Part shown: one piece after another, positions 23,901 through 37,180 of the stretch
Position numbering within the stretch: position 1 is the first letter of the stretch
Layout of the letters: each line of letters opens with the position of its first letter
Notes under the pieces: model-generated
Seen by the model: only the letters and a program-made list of their open reading frames with translations
What the model was told of the DNA's origin: nothing
Databases searched by the model: none
Origin: Phoebastria nigripes
Taxonomy: Eukaryota > Chordata > Aves > Procellariiformes > Diomedeidae
Direction: 5' to 3'
Assembly (NCBI GenBank): GCA_035582835.1
Contig: JAYKAV010002928.1
Location: 482,077-546,076 of the forward strand
DNA length: 64,000 nt
Program-made: the position numbers and the translations under genes

Positions 23901-25132
23901 AGACCTACCAAAACTGCAGTGAAAAACAGCAAGAAATCAAGTGCCAAAGCCACATCAGTCATTCAGGGCCTTCCAAAGCTTTCTTCTGTGAGAGGGACAG
24001 CAGGTGAAATGTCCCCTAGACATGGGGCACACTGCCTTGGAGAACTGGGAAATGCATTGTCTAGGGGAAAGATGGACAGGTTTGGAGCTGTGGAGGTGTT
24101 GAGGTGGAGAAGGACAGTAGATGGGATGGAGAGATTATGCAGCCTTTTATTGGCTATATCGTCTCCTTGGATCATGCTGGATTCAGAGGTGTATCTACAG
24201 GTCCCCTGTAGGCATCCAACATCCAGCATTGAGGCTCAGGCTACCTCTGGAGTTCCAGCAGGTTGTCCCACAGGCGGGTGACCTCCTTTAGGAGCCTGTG
24301 GCAGTGGTGTATCAGTGTGTCAGCAAATGCCTCAGCCTTCCCCCCTGGGAGTGTTAATGCAGGTCTCCAGCCAGGGATTAGACATCTATGCACTGGGGGA
24401 ATGGCACCAGCCACGTCCATCGCCACAGCTGGGAGATCTTTACACCTTGTCCTGCCTTGTGCCCAGCCACCTGCTGCCTCCTCAAGTCCTTCCCCAGACC
24501 TCAGCTGAATCTCACCTCTCCCTTTTGGAGAGGAGCCCTCCAGCTCAGAGAAGTCTGTATCCCTGCAGGCTTGACAGGTGGGCTAGTGTAGCCTTGGTCT
24601 GTACAGCTGGTGCGGCTGCTGAGAGCCCCTAGTGCTCCCTCCCATGTCGTGATTCCCACCTGCTGGCCCAGATCAGCATATGTCCATAATGAGGGAGAAC
24701 TATTAAAAATCAAGGTTTTCTGGTCATAATGAGTAGGGAAGACTTCTCTAATTTCTACCTCTTCCCCCCAGGGGAACTAAATAGTTGCTGAAAAAACCTG
24801 TCTGTGTTCCCTTAAGCAAGCAGAGAGAAGCAGGAATTCATCTCTCTTCTTGACTTTTTTTTATTGCCACTGGAGTTGCAAATCTGTAATGTGCCATCTA
24901 AACATAAATCTGTCAAGAACAAATACTGCCATAGCCCTTGAGCAACAGTACAGAACTAATCTGCCGACAAGCTTTGGAACTACAAAGCTTTGGTCATATT
25001 AAACATCAAAGCCATCCCTTCCTCAGCCCCTTCGCTGTGTCCGCAGACTGGGAGCAGGCATTAGCGTACCTTTGGGAGGCACAAAAGGGTCAGATCTGCA
25101 CTGCTCACGTGGGGCTGGCAGTGAGCGCGTGG

Positions 25133-25168
25133 GACCTGGACCTGGACCTGGACCTGGACCTGGACCTG
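25133..25168 (+). repeat. hexamer tandem repeat (GACCTG) x6
   Basis: Six perfect copies of GACCTG run without interruption in the NRG2 intron. The repeat is in frame on both strands in chance ORFs (Asp-Leu on plus, Pro-Gly and Ser-Arg on minus), which explains the repetitive peptides seen there. I see no coding context. Confidence 0.98.
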
Positions 25169-25539
25169 CCCTGCTCCACCCCACCATATGCGCAGGTTGG
25201 GACCAGTTGTCTGACACTGTGCCGAGGCTGCTCCAGCTGCTTGCTGTCCTTCGCAGTGGACCAGCAGGGAGCTAAGCCATTGACCTCAGGCTTGGGCCTC
25301 TGGTCCATGTCCTTTTTGCTGAGGTGTCTTTCAGTCCCTTCTTTGTTGACCAGCTGGGGCCGGCCGAACACTGAAGGACGGTGCAATCTTGTGGGTGGCA
25401 GCTGAGAGCGAGGAAGGTCTGACGTGTATGAGGCACAGAACCTGCAGCCCTGCTTACCCCAGGAAGTTGGAAAACAGATGTTAAGGTGCTAGCTATAATG
25501 ATAAAACCCTCTTAAGCTCAGAGGAGAGAGAGGTCGGTT

Positions 25540-25565
25540 GGGGAGGTAGGGAGTTGTGGGGCGGG
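25540..25565 (+). promoter_or_regulatory. predicted G-quadruplex motif about 1 kb before the alpha exon
   Basis: GGGG, GGG, GGGG and GGG runs are separated by 5, 6 and 1 bases, fitting the G3+N1-7 rule on the transcribed strand. The surrounding 25520-25690 is purine-rich. The function is not shown by sequence. Confidence 0.4.
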
Positions 25566-26561
25566 CAGGTAAGAGCTGGGAGTTTAAGAAAGCTAGGGAT
25601 AACTTTGAGGGACTACCCAAGGAGGCCAGAAGAAAAGATGTGAAGTGAGGGAGAGAAACAAGTGCTTGGGGGAGAAGCGTCTGACCACCCGCAGCTGAGC
25701 TCCCATCACTTCCCAGGTTCACCTGCAGCTGTGACGGGTCACAACGCAGAGTGTGCGGGTGCTGCAGCACCGTGCGAGGTTCAGCAGCTCCCACTGCACC
25801 CCTGCCCGCGTCCCCGTGCTCCCCAAACATGGCTCAGCCTGGGAGCTGCTCCAGGGAGCCTACTCATGAGCTGGTGCACGTGCCTGGTGGCCCTCGTCCG
25901 CCATCGCCGCCTCTGCAGCATCATGCTAATGTATAACTGGTGCTCTGTGAGCAGGCACATCCCGGCCCATCACGTAACGTTGCTTGGGATAGCCTGAGAG
26001 AGCCTCGCAGTCGGGCAGCATGTGAGACCTGTTTGGTTCAGCTTTCTTCTCTGTCCCTTCCTCTCTGTTAACAACAGAGACTCTGCACATGCTTTCTCTC
26101 TAACCGCAACGTAACCCTTTTCCCTGGAACATCCTGTGGGTACTTCTGGGGTAATAATGGGAAGACGCTTGCCGTACACAACGCTCACTGTCGCCTGAGC
26201 AGCTGCTCACCGCTTTGTGGTGCCTCTTGCCAGTCTTGTCTAGATAGCAGCTCCAAGGAGAGTCTCTGAAAGTAGCATCCAGCCCATCTCGATCTTCCTG
26301 CCAGCTGGTGCTTCTAGCAGGTGAGAAGGAAGGAGGCAGGCAGAGGAGGAAAGGAGGGGTTTGGCTGGCTGCTTGAAGACCTAGCCAAAAATAGAGCTGG
26401 AATGCTGATGTTGCAGGTGCCTGGTTAAAGCAAAGTGAAGAGTAAATACGCGCGTAAAGCCTTTATTTTTTCCATTCATCACAATGCACTTTTTATTTCT
26501 GACCTTATCCTCAAGAATGGTGCCAGACATGTTCTGTGATTTCTCCCCTTTTCCCCTCCAG

Positions 26562-26638
26562 ATGTCCAAACGGATTCTTCGGACAGAGATGTTTGGAGAA
26601 ACTGCCTTTGCGATTGTACATGCCAGATCCTAAGCAAA
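26562..26638 (+). CDS. NRG2: NRG2 EGF-tail exon, alpha type
   Basis: This exon supplies the last two EGF cysteines (full codons 1 and 10) in CPNGFFGQRCLEKLPLRLYM and continues with PDPKQ into the juxtamembrane stalk. The acceptor is TTTTCCCCTCCAG and the donor is GTATGT. It enters in phase 2, with its first A completing Lys from the EGF exon, and leaves in phase 1. In NRG2 this version of the EGF C-loop (alpha) and the beta version at 26891-26949 are alternatives that change receptor affinity and potency; beta forms are generally stronger in the neuregulins. It is intact, 77 nt. Confidence 0.97.
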
Positions 26639-26890
26639 GTATGTTTGAAGACAAAAAATGCACCACACTACTTAAAACCTCCCGGGCACAGCGGTGGATG
26701 TAGAGTGGTCTAGTCAGGGATGGCTCTTGGTGTCAGCTTTGGGCTAGGGCTTAGGGATGCAGGTAAGGGTGAAGGCTGAAAGCAGACAGATAGGAGTCGT
26801 GGAAGGGATCAGAAGGGGCCTCAGTTCGGTCTGTTTGGGTGTCATTTTGCTATCTTGTTTCTCTCTTTCTGGTTTTCTTTCTTCCGGTAG
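26639..26890 (+). other. short intron between alpha and beta EGF-tail exons
   Basis: This intron is only 252 nt, but that is long enough for normal splicing, so steric exclusion does not explain why the two exons are not joined. A long pyrimidine tract (about 26845-26888, TTGTTTCTCTCTTTCTGGTT-like) precedes the beta acceptor CCGGTAG. Confidence 0.9.
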
Positions 26891-26949
26891 GTGTCCGATC
26901 GAATTCACAGGAGACCGGTGTCAGCATTTCGCAATGGTCAGCTTCTCCA
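26891..26949 (+). CDS. NRG2: NRG2 EGF-tail exon, beta type
   Basis: This is the alternative end of the EGF domain: CPIEFTGDRCQHFAMVSFS, with the two last EGF cysteines at full codons 1 and 10. The CP...TGDRCQ.FAMV.FS pattern is the beta-type C-loop shared by neuregulins 1 and 2. The acceptor is GGTAG, after a long pyrimidine tract, and the donor is GTATGT. It is 59 nt, entering in phase 2 and leaving in phase 1, exactly as the alpha exon. Joining alpha and beta together therefore shifts the frame and stops at 42894-42896, before the transmembrane segment. Skipping both also shifts the frame and stops at 42958-42960. Confidence 0.95.
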
Positions 26950-28222
26950 GTATGTCTCTTTCTACTTCTCTCTCTCCTTGGTTATTGTAGCTCTGTGTCG
27001 TGTCCTTAAAGCAGGTTCTTCTGTTCTCCAAGAGCCCTCTTCCTGTCTTGTGCACTCCCAGCTCTGCTTGGCCGTAAGAGGAGCTGTGATCGTGTCCAAG
27101 AGGAGAATCGGGGCTCTTGTTATCTCCCCATTTGTTAGAATGGGTTCTGCTTTCATTTCTGATTGAACTTAATGTTGCTTGCTCTTTTCATGCAAAACGC
27201 AAATAAGGCACAAGGTTATGTGGTGTGCTGTGTGAGAACAGTCTGTGTGATAAGCTGTATCTGCTAGCATTACTGTCTCAAGATGGACTATGTTGTGCAG
27301 TGCAAGAGATGTACATTTTCCCATGACTCTTGCGAGGGGGTGTGTGAGTCTCTCTGTACCAACTGAGGAAATCACAGCGAGGGTTGTAATGACGTTTCCC
27401 CTGAGGTGAAGTTGCGTTCTGTTTCCAGAAGTAAAACCAAGCATCAGTTGCCGTTCAGGTGAGGTGGTTGGAGGCTGGCTCCAGGTCAGATCCTGGAGCA
27501 CGCCCAGAGGGCTGGGCAGGGCACACCTGCACGCCTGGAGCCCCAGAGGGAACGCTGGTGGCTGCCACTCTCTCAGGGCTTCCCACGCCTCAGTGCCATG
27601 CAGGATATGGGCTAAAGCTGCTGACTGGGCATCTCAGACTATATCCCTCCCGGACGCAGAGATGTTCCTGTCTCTCCTAGGGGCTTGGACAGCCTTGCGT
27701 ATGGGGTTGTGCCTAACTACAGTGACCGATCCTTTAACCTCGTATTCAGTGGGTGTAAATACTCTAGAGCCCTTGCACTTAGTGCTTCCCAGTTTCTAGT
27801 TTCCAGTTCCTACAGGCTCTAGGTCTCAGGAGATGCCTCGCTTATAGACATCATTAGCTAATTTTGTTCAAGGCAGATAATTTTTCTGGGTCCATATTCA
27901 GACAGTGTCCCAGCATCAGTGGGATCCTGGTCTGGGTAAGGACTGACCTGAAAGGAGGCACAGTTACAGTGCAGGAAATCAGCCACGGTGACCCTCTGAG
28001 TGACCCATCCTGCCTCCATGCTGGCCGTTTGGACCACCACAAATGGTGGTTTTAATTTAAAAAGAGGCTTTTTAAAAAGAGCCACAAAAGAGGCTTTAAT
28101 TAGTGGGAACCAGAGGAGAAATGCCTCTCCATGATGACTCTTTGATTGCCAGTACCCCCTCTCCCACCGCTCTGTAAGAAATCCTGCAGTCCTCATCCTG
28201 AACTGGCAATAGCAGGAGTCTC

Positions 28223-28238
28223 ATTAGCACGTGCTAAT
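28223..28238. promoter_or_regulatory. perfect 16-bp palindrome with central E-box CACGTG
   Basis: ATTAGCACGTGCTAAT is its own reverse complement, with CACGTG in the middle (a bHLH-type E-box). It is itself enclosed by GGAGTCT (28215-28221) and AGACTCC (28259-28265), a 7-bp inverted pair. It lies in the middle of an intron, so an enhancer element is possible but not demonstrated. Confidence 0.4.
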
Positions 28239-28741
28239 AGCTGGCAAGTGCTCGCATTAGACTCCCTTCTGCAGAGTATACAGACAAGATGCAAATGGGC
28301 TTTGTGAGGCCCCTGGGACAGCTTGATGTTTTTACATCGCCTTTTGTTCCAAATTGGCTTCCAAAGTTGAAACCTCCATTGATTTATTCTTTCAGACGAA
28401 AACATCCAAGTAAGCTCTTTTTAAAACGACAAAACAAAATGTTCTGTTTTGATCTTTAACCTGATGCAAAAAGGTTTCCTTTCCGCTTTTAAGCCCATGG
28501 TGCCAGGGACCCCGGCTGCAGACAGCAGTGGGATGCTCACCCGATGAAGCTGATTTGTAGCATGTTTCATGAGGTGGTGTCCAACAGGCTTAAACATTAT
28601 TGTTACCATGCTGCAAAACCAAAACGGGTGAAAATGAGTTCAGGAATGTCAGGAAAATGCCTTTTCAGAACATTAATAGCAAGGGTAAACAGCATGGTTT
28701 TTTTTCCCCAGCCTGCAGAATCCAGCTTTTTATGGGAATGA

Positions 28742-30583
28742 AATTTGTTTAAATTTTATTCATGTCTTAGAAGAACAATGCCAACTTTAAAACCAACATG
28801 TACATTTCCTTACCTCAATTCTGCTTTAACTGCAGGATAGTAAGGTTAACAATCCAGCTTACCTGTCTGAAATTGGATAAAAATCATCTAAGAAGATGAT
28901 TCATATGTGTTTATAGCTGTTTTCACTTTCAGGTCACAGTTGGGTAATATACGTAGCAGCAACACTGCAGAAAAACATGCACTGAACTTGTTCTTACGAA
29001 TAGGAAAGGCATTTCACTTGAGTTTGGACTGTGCAAATGCTTACTTTCTACTTTAATCAATAATTAGGGCACAGTAGAAGTTGCTGTTGCTCTATAATTC
29101 ACTCAGTGCTTCATCCCATATGGGTTCTGACAGGTCAAAAGCTGAAACAGATTAAATGAGGTTCAGGCATTTCCACTGGAAATAAAATATCTCTGTCCTG
29201 ATTCATGTTTTGAGAACATTGCCAGCACTTGACAGATACTTAAATAGTAAATAATGACACCTACACTGGTGTTGTTTTAATTGTATTTGAGGTATTTCAG
29301 GTTTTTGGGCCTAGATCGGAGCCTTCTGATTCTTTAACATAAATATAAATATTACAATATGACTTTTATTAGGTATATCCCAGGGCTGAGCGAGAGTCTC
29401 TGCAGAATGAACTGAATTTAAGATGCTGTTCAGAAAAGATATTGCAGATACTTTGCTGAATTTGGACCAGAGATGGAGATGGTGCAGCATCCCAGCATCA
29501 TGCCAGATGTTGTGTATCTTCCTTCTGTGAGCAGCTTCCTATCTCACTGGTTTAAACCCTTATTCAGATTTTGCTCAGGTAGAACTCCCCATGTTCTCTA
29601 GGAGTTCAGGCTATCTTTGTCTATTTGACAGGTAGCTCTGGAGGTTTCTTTTAATCTGATTGTCCGAAATACCTGCTAGACCACTGCAATTATGCAGATG
29701 AAAATCAGATATATTTAGATAGGTTTTCTCGCATGTGATGTTTCTCTATGTTGCTGTTACAACCATATGACTGAGTGCCTACTGCCAGACATTCTGGGTA
29801 TATACCCTACTGCTTGAAAATGAAGAGGAAATGGTAAAGATGGAGGTTTTTTCTATGTCATGCTCACACTGTTGCTATTTTCTAACAGATTGGTACAGAG
29901 GAACTCACTGGGAATTGTATTATTGGGCTAGCTTGGAGACTCCCAGTCTGTCCCAGCTCAGCCCTTATCTGGATGAATAGCATTTGCTTTTGGTAGGAAT
30001 TTGCGACAGCAGAATTGAAGCAAGTATCTCAGTGTTGGTTCCTATCTGCTTATAAGGAGTTTACATTTTATTTTGCTTGCATTGTAATGCAAATGTAATG
30101 GGAAATGTGTTGAGATACTGGAGAAAAAAAGCATGCTAAAACAGCTACTTATCTGAGAAAATGGATGCNTAGTGCAAACAGACAGCATTGCTCTGGCCTA
30201 GCAAGGTGCCACTTCTGAGCAGAGCTGTGGTACCTGACTGTGTCAGCTCTCTAAGCCCACCTTTAAGCTAAGCCTGCATTAGTCTAAGCCACTCTGATGG
30301 TCTGTTTTCTAGCAAGGCTCATACCGTAAGGAGATCTAAGGCAACAGGTTTATTTTGCGCAGCAGTGGCTAGGTATGTGTAGACAGTTGGCTACCATCAG
30401 TCAGCAGACAGACAACAACCTGCTGAGTGGCAGCAACACAGATGAGGGCCTTTGAGACATTGACACATAACAATCCCACATCCCGTAAGTATGGGCAAAG
30501 TCTCACAGGGAAACTTAAAAGCTTTATCCTGTTTATCATAGGTCAGTTTTAGGACAGTATGACAGATGGCTTTCCCACATTCA
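28742..30583. other. AT-rich, ORF-poor intronic stretch
   Basis: No frame of 60 codons is open in either direction over about 1.8 kb. The stretch has many T/A homopolymer stretches and short inverted repeats, for example AATCATCT paired with AGATGATT at 28882-28901. I see no repeat family or gene in it. Confidence 0.5.
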
Positions 30584-33500
30584 TCAGAACAGAAAACCTA
30601 CCAGAAGAAGGAAGGAAGGAGAGATGTCAGAGCAAACAACTGCACGTTCACTGCGATTAAAATAGTTGAAAGGTACATATTTGAGAATAAAAAGATGTCC
30701 TGACTTAAGATGTGCTGACTTAAGCCTGGTTAGACCCCTTTTGTCTGTATGAAATTTCACTGATCTCAGTTGGTCTCTGCACACGCTCCTCCATCCATGC
30801 ATAAGGAATTGGCTGATGGATCAAGGTTAGAAGATCATGTTGACTAGGCTTTAACTAACCTGTAAGAGGAAAGCCTTATAGAGGCTGTACAATATAACTG
30901 AGGGACATTAAAGAAACATTTAAAGCAGTTTTAATTTAGACTGAAGGAGAATTAATGGCAGTGAACAGAGGGGACAGTGATTGCCTGCAATTACTATATA
31001 AAACAGAGGAATGCCCCGGTAGATGAGAATGCAGAGAATTATTTCCATGGGTGATGAGTCATTAAATAATCTTTCTAAAATGTTTTTCACATCAAGGTCT
31101 TCATATTTCTATGTCTCCATACGATTATAGTTGCAGATATAATTAATATATATACTGCATTGTATTTATAATGGTGAAGTCATATCATCTGCTAGTTTCA
31201 TGAGTTGGATCTTGCAGTTGTGAGATAACTCTGATGAAATCGGAGGGCTGGGAGATCCTAATTCCAAAATGTGACCTAAAGCAGGAATCCGCCCTGACCC
31301 TGGCCACAGCAAATGCAATGTGCAGGCAAGGAGTAACCAGCCGTACTGGCAGTCTCAGTTCATGTCATGAACTTGTCTTCTGACCCCGGTTCTCCCTGCC
31401 ACCCTCTTTGCAGCAATAGTGCAGCCAGACCCCCATTATATTTTCAGTGGGCTTTTAGACATCTGTATTAGAGGTTTGAGTCCAAATTCATACTTCAGGC
31501 TCCCTTCATAGTCACTGCAGAGGGTTCGGCACCCAAGGATGAGCATTTGGCTAATTGAACTCCAGTGCTGCCATCAGGATGAGATGTCTCATCCTCCAGA
31601 GGTGCTGAGGGTGATGAGTACAAACTCATAGGTTTACTGTCAGATGTCTCTCCCGGAGCCCTGGTACAGGTACCTGCAGAGTCACAGATCACAGGTGTCT
31701 CTGTCTGGCTGTCCATGCACTAGTGAGAACAAAAGTTTAACACATCAGACTGTTGATCCACGGCCTGAATGAATCTATAGCATTAGTACCCAGGGACCAT
31801 TTTGCCTTTGCAGTCAGATCTTCACCTCTGCTGGCACACGTGGGTGAAAAGTTCAGCAATGTCACAAAAGAGTCAGGAAGTCTTTCTAATATGAGGGCTT
31901 CTAGCGGGTACTGGAGACTCACCCAATTGACAGCTGTCTCCTGGGTCCAGCTTCATAGGCACAACTATGTCTTGCAGNTCTTTCCAGAAGACAGAAGCAT
32001 GTCCAAAATCATCCTTCCTTTTAAGAAACTTTTTTTTTAAAGCTGTGCTGGCACCTGTATTTCATAGCTGCCTGTTCTACATCAGATCAAGATCTAGCTC
32101 TATCTTCTCTCTTCTACAAGAAACTTTTCAGGTCTTTGTAAAACCCTGCTGGAATTTTACTAATAAATTGCCAGGCTTTGGGCTGGCTGGTTGTAAAGGT
32201 TTTGTAGAACACGTTGGCAGCTGTTTCACTCCTGGTGGGGCTGAGATACTGAAAGTTAAACATTGTGAGCGGGAACATTTATACCTTGCCTAAGTCTGCA
32301 CATTTGGATTCTTTCCACTTGCAATTCATGGAAGAATTTAGAAATTTGGGATGAATTTTTATGTTTATGCTTGTCTCTTGNCTGTGGAATCTGAAATTTC
32401 ATCTTAGCTTTGCTATTTATTCATCTCCCAAAATAATCGTCACTGATCTGGAGGACAAATGTCATACCATTCATCTTCTTCTTTAGTGAAACATTTTCAT
32501 TTTCTACTTTGTGACCTAATTAAAGTTGAAGTCTGTAGCCTGCCTGTAAACACCCTGGAATAGAGCTGACATTCATATACAATGTAATCTAGCATATTCT
32601 CCATGTTTACCCCATATTTCATTCTTGGTTTCTTTACAAATTGAATTTTAATTCATAGTTGGAGTCTTCCTACTGGTCTGCTTTGGAAGCACAGAGCAGC
32701 ATTTTCTGCTATCCATTGGGAGAGCAGGCTTTCTCTTCAACTTTGGGCTCCCCCAAGAGTCTGTTATTCAGGCAGCAAATCCCTTTTTCGAAGGGGAGAA
32801 AGACAGCTACTCTTGTTGCATGGTACTCAGTGTAGTCATCTGGAAACATGGAAGAGAAGAGCTTGAGCTGAGAAATCAGTCTTGCAGTTGCAGACTATCT
32901 GGTCAATTCTGCTTGCAGTGGATGCTGATATGAAAGCACATCCTGAGTTCCCAGCTTGATATGTCTCCCAGGACTCCCTAACTGTAGTCATCAAAAGTTT
33001 AGTGTGATGGGCCTGGCTCCTGATTGATTTGCTGTGTGGCAGGACATTTCCCTTGCACAGGCATTACAGATTCCTTCCAACAACAGATGACAAGCATGGG
33101 TATTTCCGAGATGAGAACCACCATCTGTTCTTGAGCATCCACCGCACTGTCACTGGGTGTGATCTGTGTAATGATCTCAGCAGCATGATTCCTGCCCTAT
33201 CATAACACTTTTCCTGTAGATCAGATGTCTGGGTCTTCCCATCAGTCATTCTTTCCAAAGAAATTGCTTTCGTAGAGCCTTTCCAGCCAGAAAAGCATAA
33301 ACTGTTTCTACTTGCAATGTCTGTATCAGGCTCTCTGGGCTGGAAACAGAATTGCATGTTCCCACAGTGGCACACAAACTGCCTCCAGCGCTGCCGACTA
33401 AACCCTCGTGGAAGCAGAGCAGCGTAGGTTTATCGGGTGAGAGGCTTCTTATTTTTCTGAGGGATGGTCCCATTCACTCTGAAGTCACCAGGCTGCAGCC

Positions 33501-36500
33501 GGAGGAGTGTTGGTCATCACCCTGACATGTAAAAGTGACCCTTCTGACAGGTGGGTTTTGGACGCTTGCTCCTCACACTGAGGTGAAGTGTCCCCAAGAG
33601 CAGAGGGATAAATGTACCACTTCAAGCTCTTCTGGGAAGGACTAGATCTGAATTTCAGCTTCTCTGTTCACTTCACTTCAACTCACCTATTCAGCAGTAG
33701 TTTCCTACCTGTTGTTTAGGATATGAACATGATAAGCAGAAGAATGCTTCTTTTTTTTACGTACTTTTCTGTTTCCTCCTCCACCTCTTACTCATCTGAA
33801 CCCTAAACCAATATTTAGCAGCATTTTAAATTCCACAAACATTCTGCAGCTTCCTTCCAATGACACGATAACCGCTGACCACTTAATTACAGGGTGATGA
33901 CTATGCTGTGGTGTGGCTGGGTAATTACAGGGCGTTTGTGGTTTATCATAACAGGGTTATTCCTCTCTCCTGGACGGCTGGTACAGGTTACCCTTTGGGA
34001 TCTCCTAAAGTTGATTGCATGCTAATCCACAGCAGCTTGCTAATGCTCTATTGTTATGTATCTGGACTCTTGATGCCACATTATTTTTATTGATACAGTA
34101 CTGGACAAGCTAAATGTCTGTGCAGTTTATGGAAAGTTTGCAGACTTTCTGTACTTGGAGATCCCACGTATTGCCCAGCCCTTAACACNAGCAGTGTCCT
34201 CTGTCCCCAGCATCACGGGACTGTCTTGCATTGCTCCCTGTACCCCCTGGGGGAAGCCTGGACCAGGGTGCTGCAAGTATTACTCTTGTCAGTACAATTT
34301 ATTATCAATAGTCTGTCTTGCTGGTCCTCAGATGTTAATTCTCCACTTTGTTTCATGCCTTGGAGCATGCTCTGTGACCCAGATAGCCCTCTGGGGGACC
34401 CAAGCGTGTTTGGGGGGAATAATGCATGTGGTAACTAAACATCTTAACGATGTTCTTGGGCAACCTGAAGTCCACGTGAGCACAGGCCCAGTTTTCACAG
34501 CTGTTTGCTAAGGCTTTTATCCTTCTTAATCATCTTACAAATCTACAGTTCAGTGAGAGCCATCTTGTCTTGAGGTGTTACTCCTATAAGGATTTTTAGA
34601 TTAAATGTTTTTGTCTGTTCATCTTTTAAAACAGGTAAAATACATGATAGAGAAAAACATAGTCACAAAGTCACTGGGGATCAAGTAAGTGTAGGACTTT
34701 GTCTTCTGTCCGATGCTGAGAAAAAAATCCACCACAAAATTTGTGACAGTGAGTCCACAGAGTACCCACCCTACTGATAGCACCTAAATCCAACTGAATT
34801 TTTTCTTTCAGTCCACTTCAGCTGAATGTCAACCTCTGGGGACTTGAGTGTAAGGTCCGTGCATCACTTGACTCTTCAGCAATCCCTGCGTTGAACAGCT
34901 GAGTGGTACCAATCTGAGTGATGGGATCCAACCTGAATCCCACGCAGATGTGCTGCAGCTGAGACGAAGAGTGTGAAAATGAAACATTTTTGTCATCTCT
35001 TTCATATTTTTTCCCTTTTTCCTTTCCTCAACTCTCCCATGCTCTCTGTCTTTCTCTGTTGGACAGCCTTCTGTCATACATACGGTAGTTAGGTATTTGA
35101 ACATTTCCAAACTACTGGTCCAGTCTCCTTTGGGATCAACACAGAAGAGCCTAGCTTAGCTTTTAGGTGGAAGAAATAACGTAAATACTGCAAAATAATG
35201 CATTAAAAAGGCCAGTAGATACTGTTTCTTTAACACTGATGGCTGCATTAGGAAGAATGGGTTCTGTCTTAAGTCCAACATTTTCAGAAAGATTCAGGCA
35301 CATTTGGAACAAGATTTTCCAAAAAACATGTCCCCACTTCAGAAAGTTTGGGGAGTCTCACAGCAGTTCAGGGTGCTCAGCACTAGCTCCTTGCCATGAC
35401 CAGGGAGCATGTGTGGAGTTCAGACAGAAGGTTGATGATGTGAGAAAAATAATATGCCCATTTCCTCAGCCTAGAGCTACCATCTCAGTGCCGTCTCGCT
35501 GTAATTTATTTGCGTGGTAGCCTCTGGATATATTGCTTCCAATGGAGCTTGTCCCGTGGGAGTTGGAGAGTACTACTGCGCTCTGTCAGCACTCCTGCCA
35601 TGTATCAGTTTGTTTCTACAGATGGGATTCATCCATTTAATTTTAGCTATCCCAAAGGCTGCCTCTGCCACAAGCCGAGGGTACAATACACCTCCCCATT
35701 GCCACCACCTCTATCGGCGTGGAGTGAATCACTGTCTGGAGGAGCTGGAGGGCTTACCTGGACCTCATGCTTCCCTCTGTATGGTTAATGGCCGCAGAGG
35801 GGACTGTTGCCCACGGGTTTCTAGGCATCCCCAGCAGCCAAGCCTGCTGAGCATCTTCTCCACCTAGCAGCAAATATAGCCCAAAGCTTTTAAAGATGTA
35901 TTACTCTTCCTGATCAACCTCTTAAAAAAGCAAAGGAGACTTCTCTCAAATATGGTACACAGTCAGAAATATCTTTTGCTCCAGACCAAAATAAATTGTT
36001 GTCTCTAGGAGAAATTTTGATTTCTCAAACACGTTTGCTACCAAGTGGTATATTGGTGATGTAAAATAGGCACGCACTATGTGGTAAGCCATGTTTGTGA
36101 AGATGATACCCCTCTGCTGAATGCAGAATGATTACATTTTGAAGCAATGTTTTTCCCGGAGCTGGAGTCATCTCGTTAGCCTCTGGATTGTAACATGTTG
36201 AATAATTTTGAACAGTCTCTTCTTTAAAGAGACAAACCCTCCAAATCCTAGCCTACGCTTGAAATGTCTCCTTCACTGTCCCAGCACAGAAGGCAATACC
36301 TGCCCAGGCTGGGAGGAACTCCTGAGCAGGGGAAGGGGAGAGTGGCTCCCTATTCAATGTGTTCAGTTATGGGTGATACAGAAGCAATGTCTGTAGCCTG
36401 AAATGATGATAGGGAAGTGTTGAGTAGCCATGGACGTCAGATGCAGGAGCGTAGGCTGGGGTAAGGCTTCCTTTATCTGCAAAGCTACCGGTGGGTTTGT

Positions 36501-37153
36501 AGGCATAGGCAGGCACGTACATTCCAGTTGCTGCATGGTTGCATGGTTTCTCTCCGGCTCAGGGAACCTGTAGCTAGGATCCAATGAGCCAGCTGGCTGT
36601 ATCTGCTCCATGGGGTTGCAGAGCCAAAAGAAACTGCAGTTCTGATGTGAGAGGGACAGTGGGAAGGCTAAAGTTCCTCAGGTCCTGCCCACCACCTCTG
36701 TTTGCACAGGCATTTCTGAGTTTGCAAAAAAACATGAAAATGTTTTGAATTGCATCCATTTGTAGCTGTAGATGTTGCAGCAAATCCTGGAACAGGGAGG
36801 AAATGTGGCAGTATAGGCAGTATGCAGCTATCAAATGGATCAATAGCGTAGATATATAGATGAAATTTAATGTATCTCTACACTCATTTGTCATAGTGTC
36901 AGGTGAAACAATGTGTGTAATGGTAGCATGCCTTAGGAAAAGGTCAAGGCTAGGTTGATAACCAAGAGGTTTAGGATGAATGTATTCTGTCCAGTTCTCT
37001 GCTGCCCACCACATTGTGTCCCTGTCACTGCAACCTGTACAAAATTACTGTGAAACGCATGGTAGAGTTTGCCGTTCCTTTTGCACAAACGTGAGATGTG
37101 AAGCAGAGAGCAGCCAGGTTTTGTGGCCCTTAAATTATACAAAATTTAAAAAA

Positions 37154-37180
37154 CCCAACCCCACCCAACTCCCGCTCCCC
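37154..37180 (-). promoter_or_regulatory. C-rich block, G-quadruplex motif on minus strand
   Basis: Five C-runs of 3-4 bases with 1-4 base spacers give a G-quadruplex pattern on the minus strand and an i-motif pattern on the plus strand. It lies directly after a poly-A/T-rich segment. The function is unknown. Confidence 0.35.

Larger units (their letters stand above)
15768..26561 (+). other. NRG2 intron between EGF exon and alpha exon
   Basis: This 10.8-kb intron has two predicted G-quadruplex motifs (15914-15936 and 25540-25565), a 79-nt nested hairpin (20921-20999), a GACCTG hexamer repeat (25133-25168) and an AT-rich patch at 21470-21530. I recognise no transposable element in it. Long minus-strand frames such as 17917-18552 look like chance: no domains and no splice context. 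Confidence 0.7.

Noticed and set aside
25023..25405. Frames with (DL)n, (PG)n or (SR)n peptides.
   Set aside because: They are the translation of the GACCTG hexamer repeat in different frames, not a repetitive protein.
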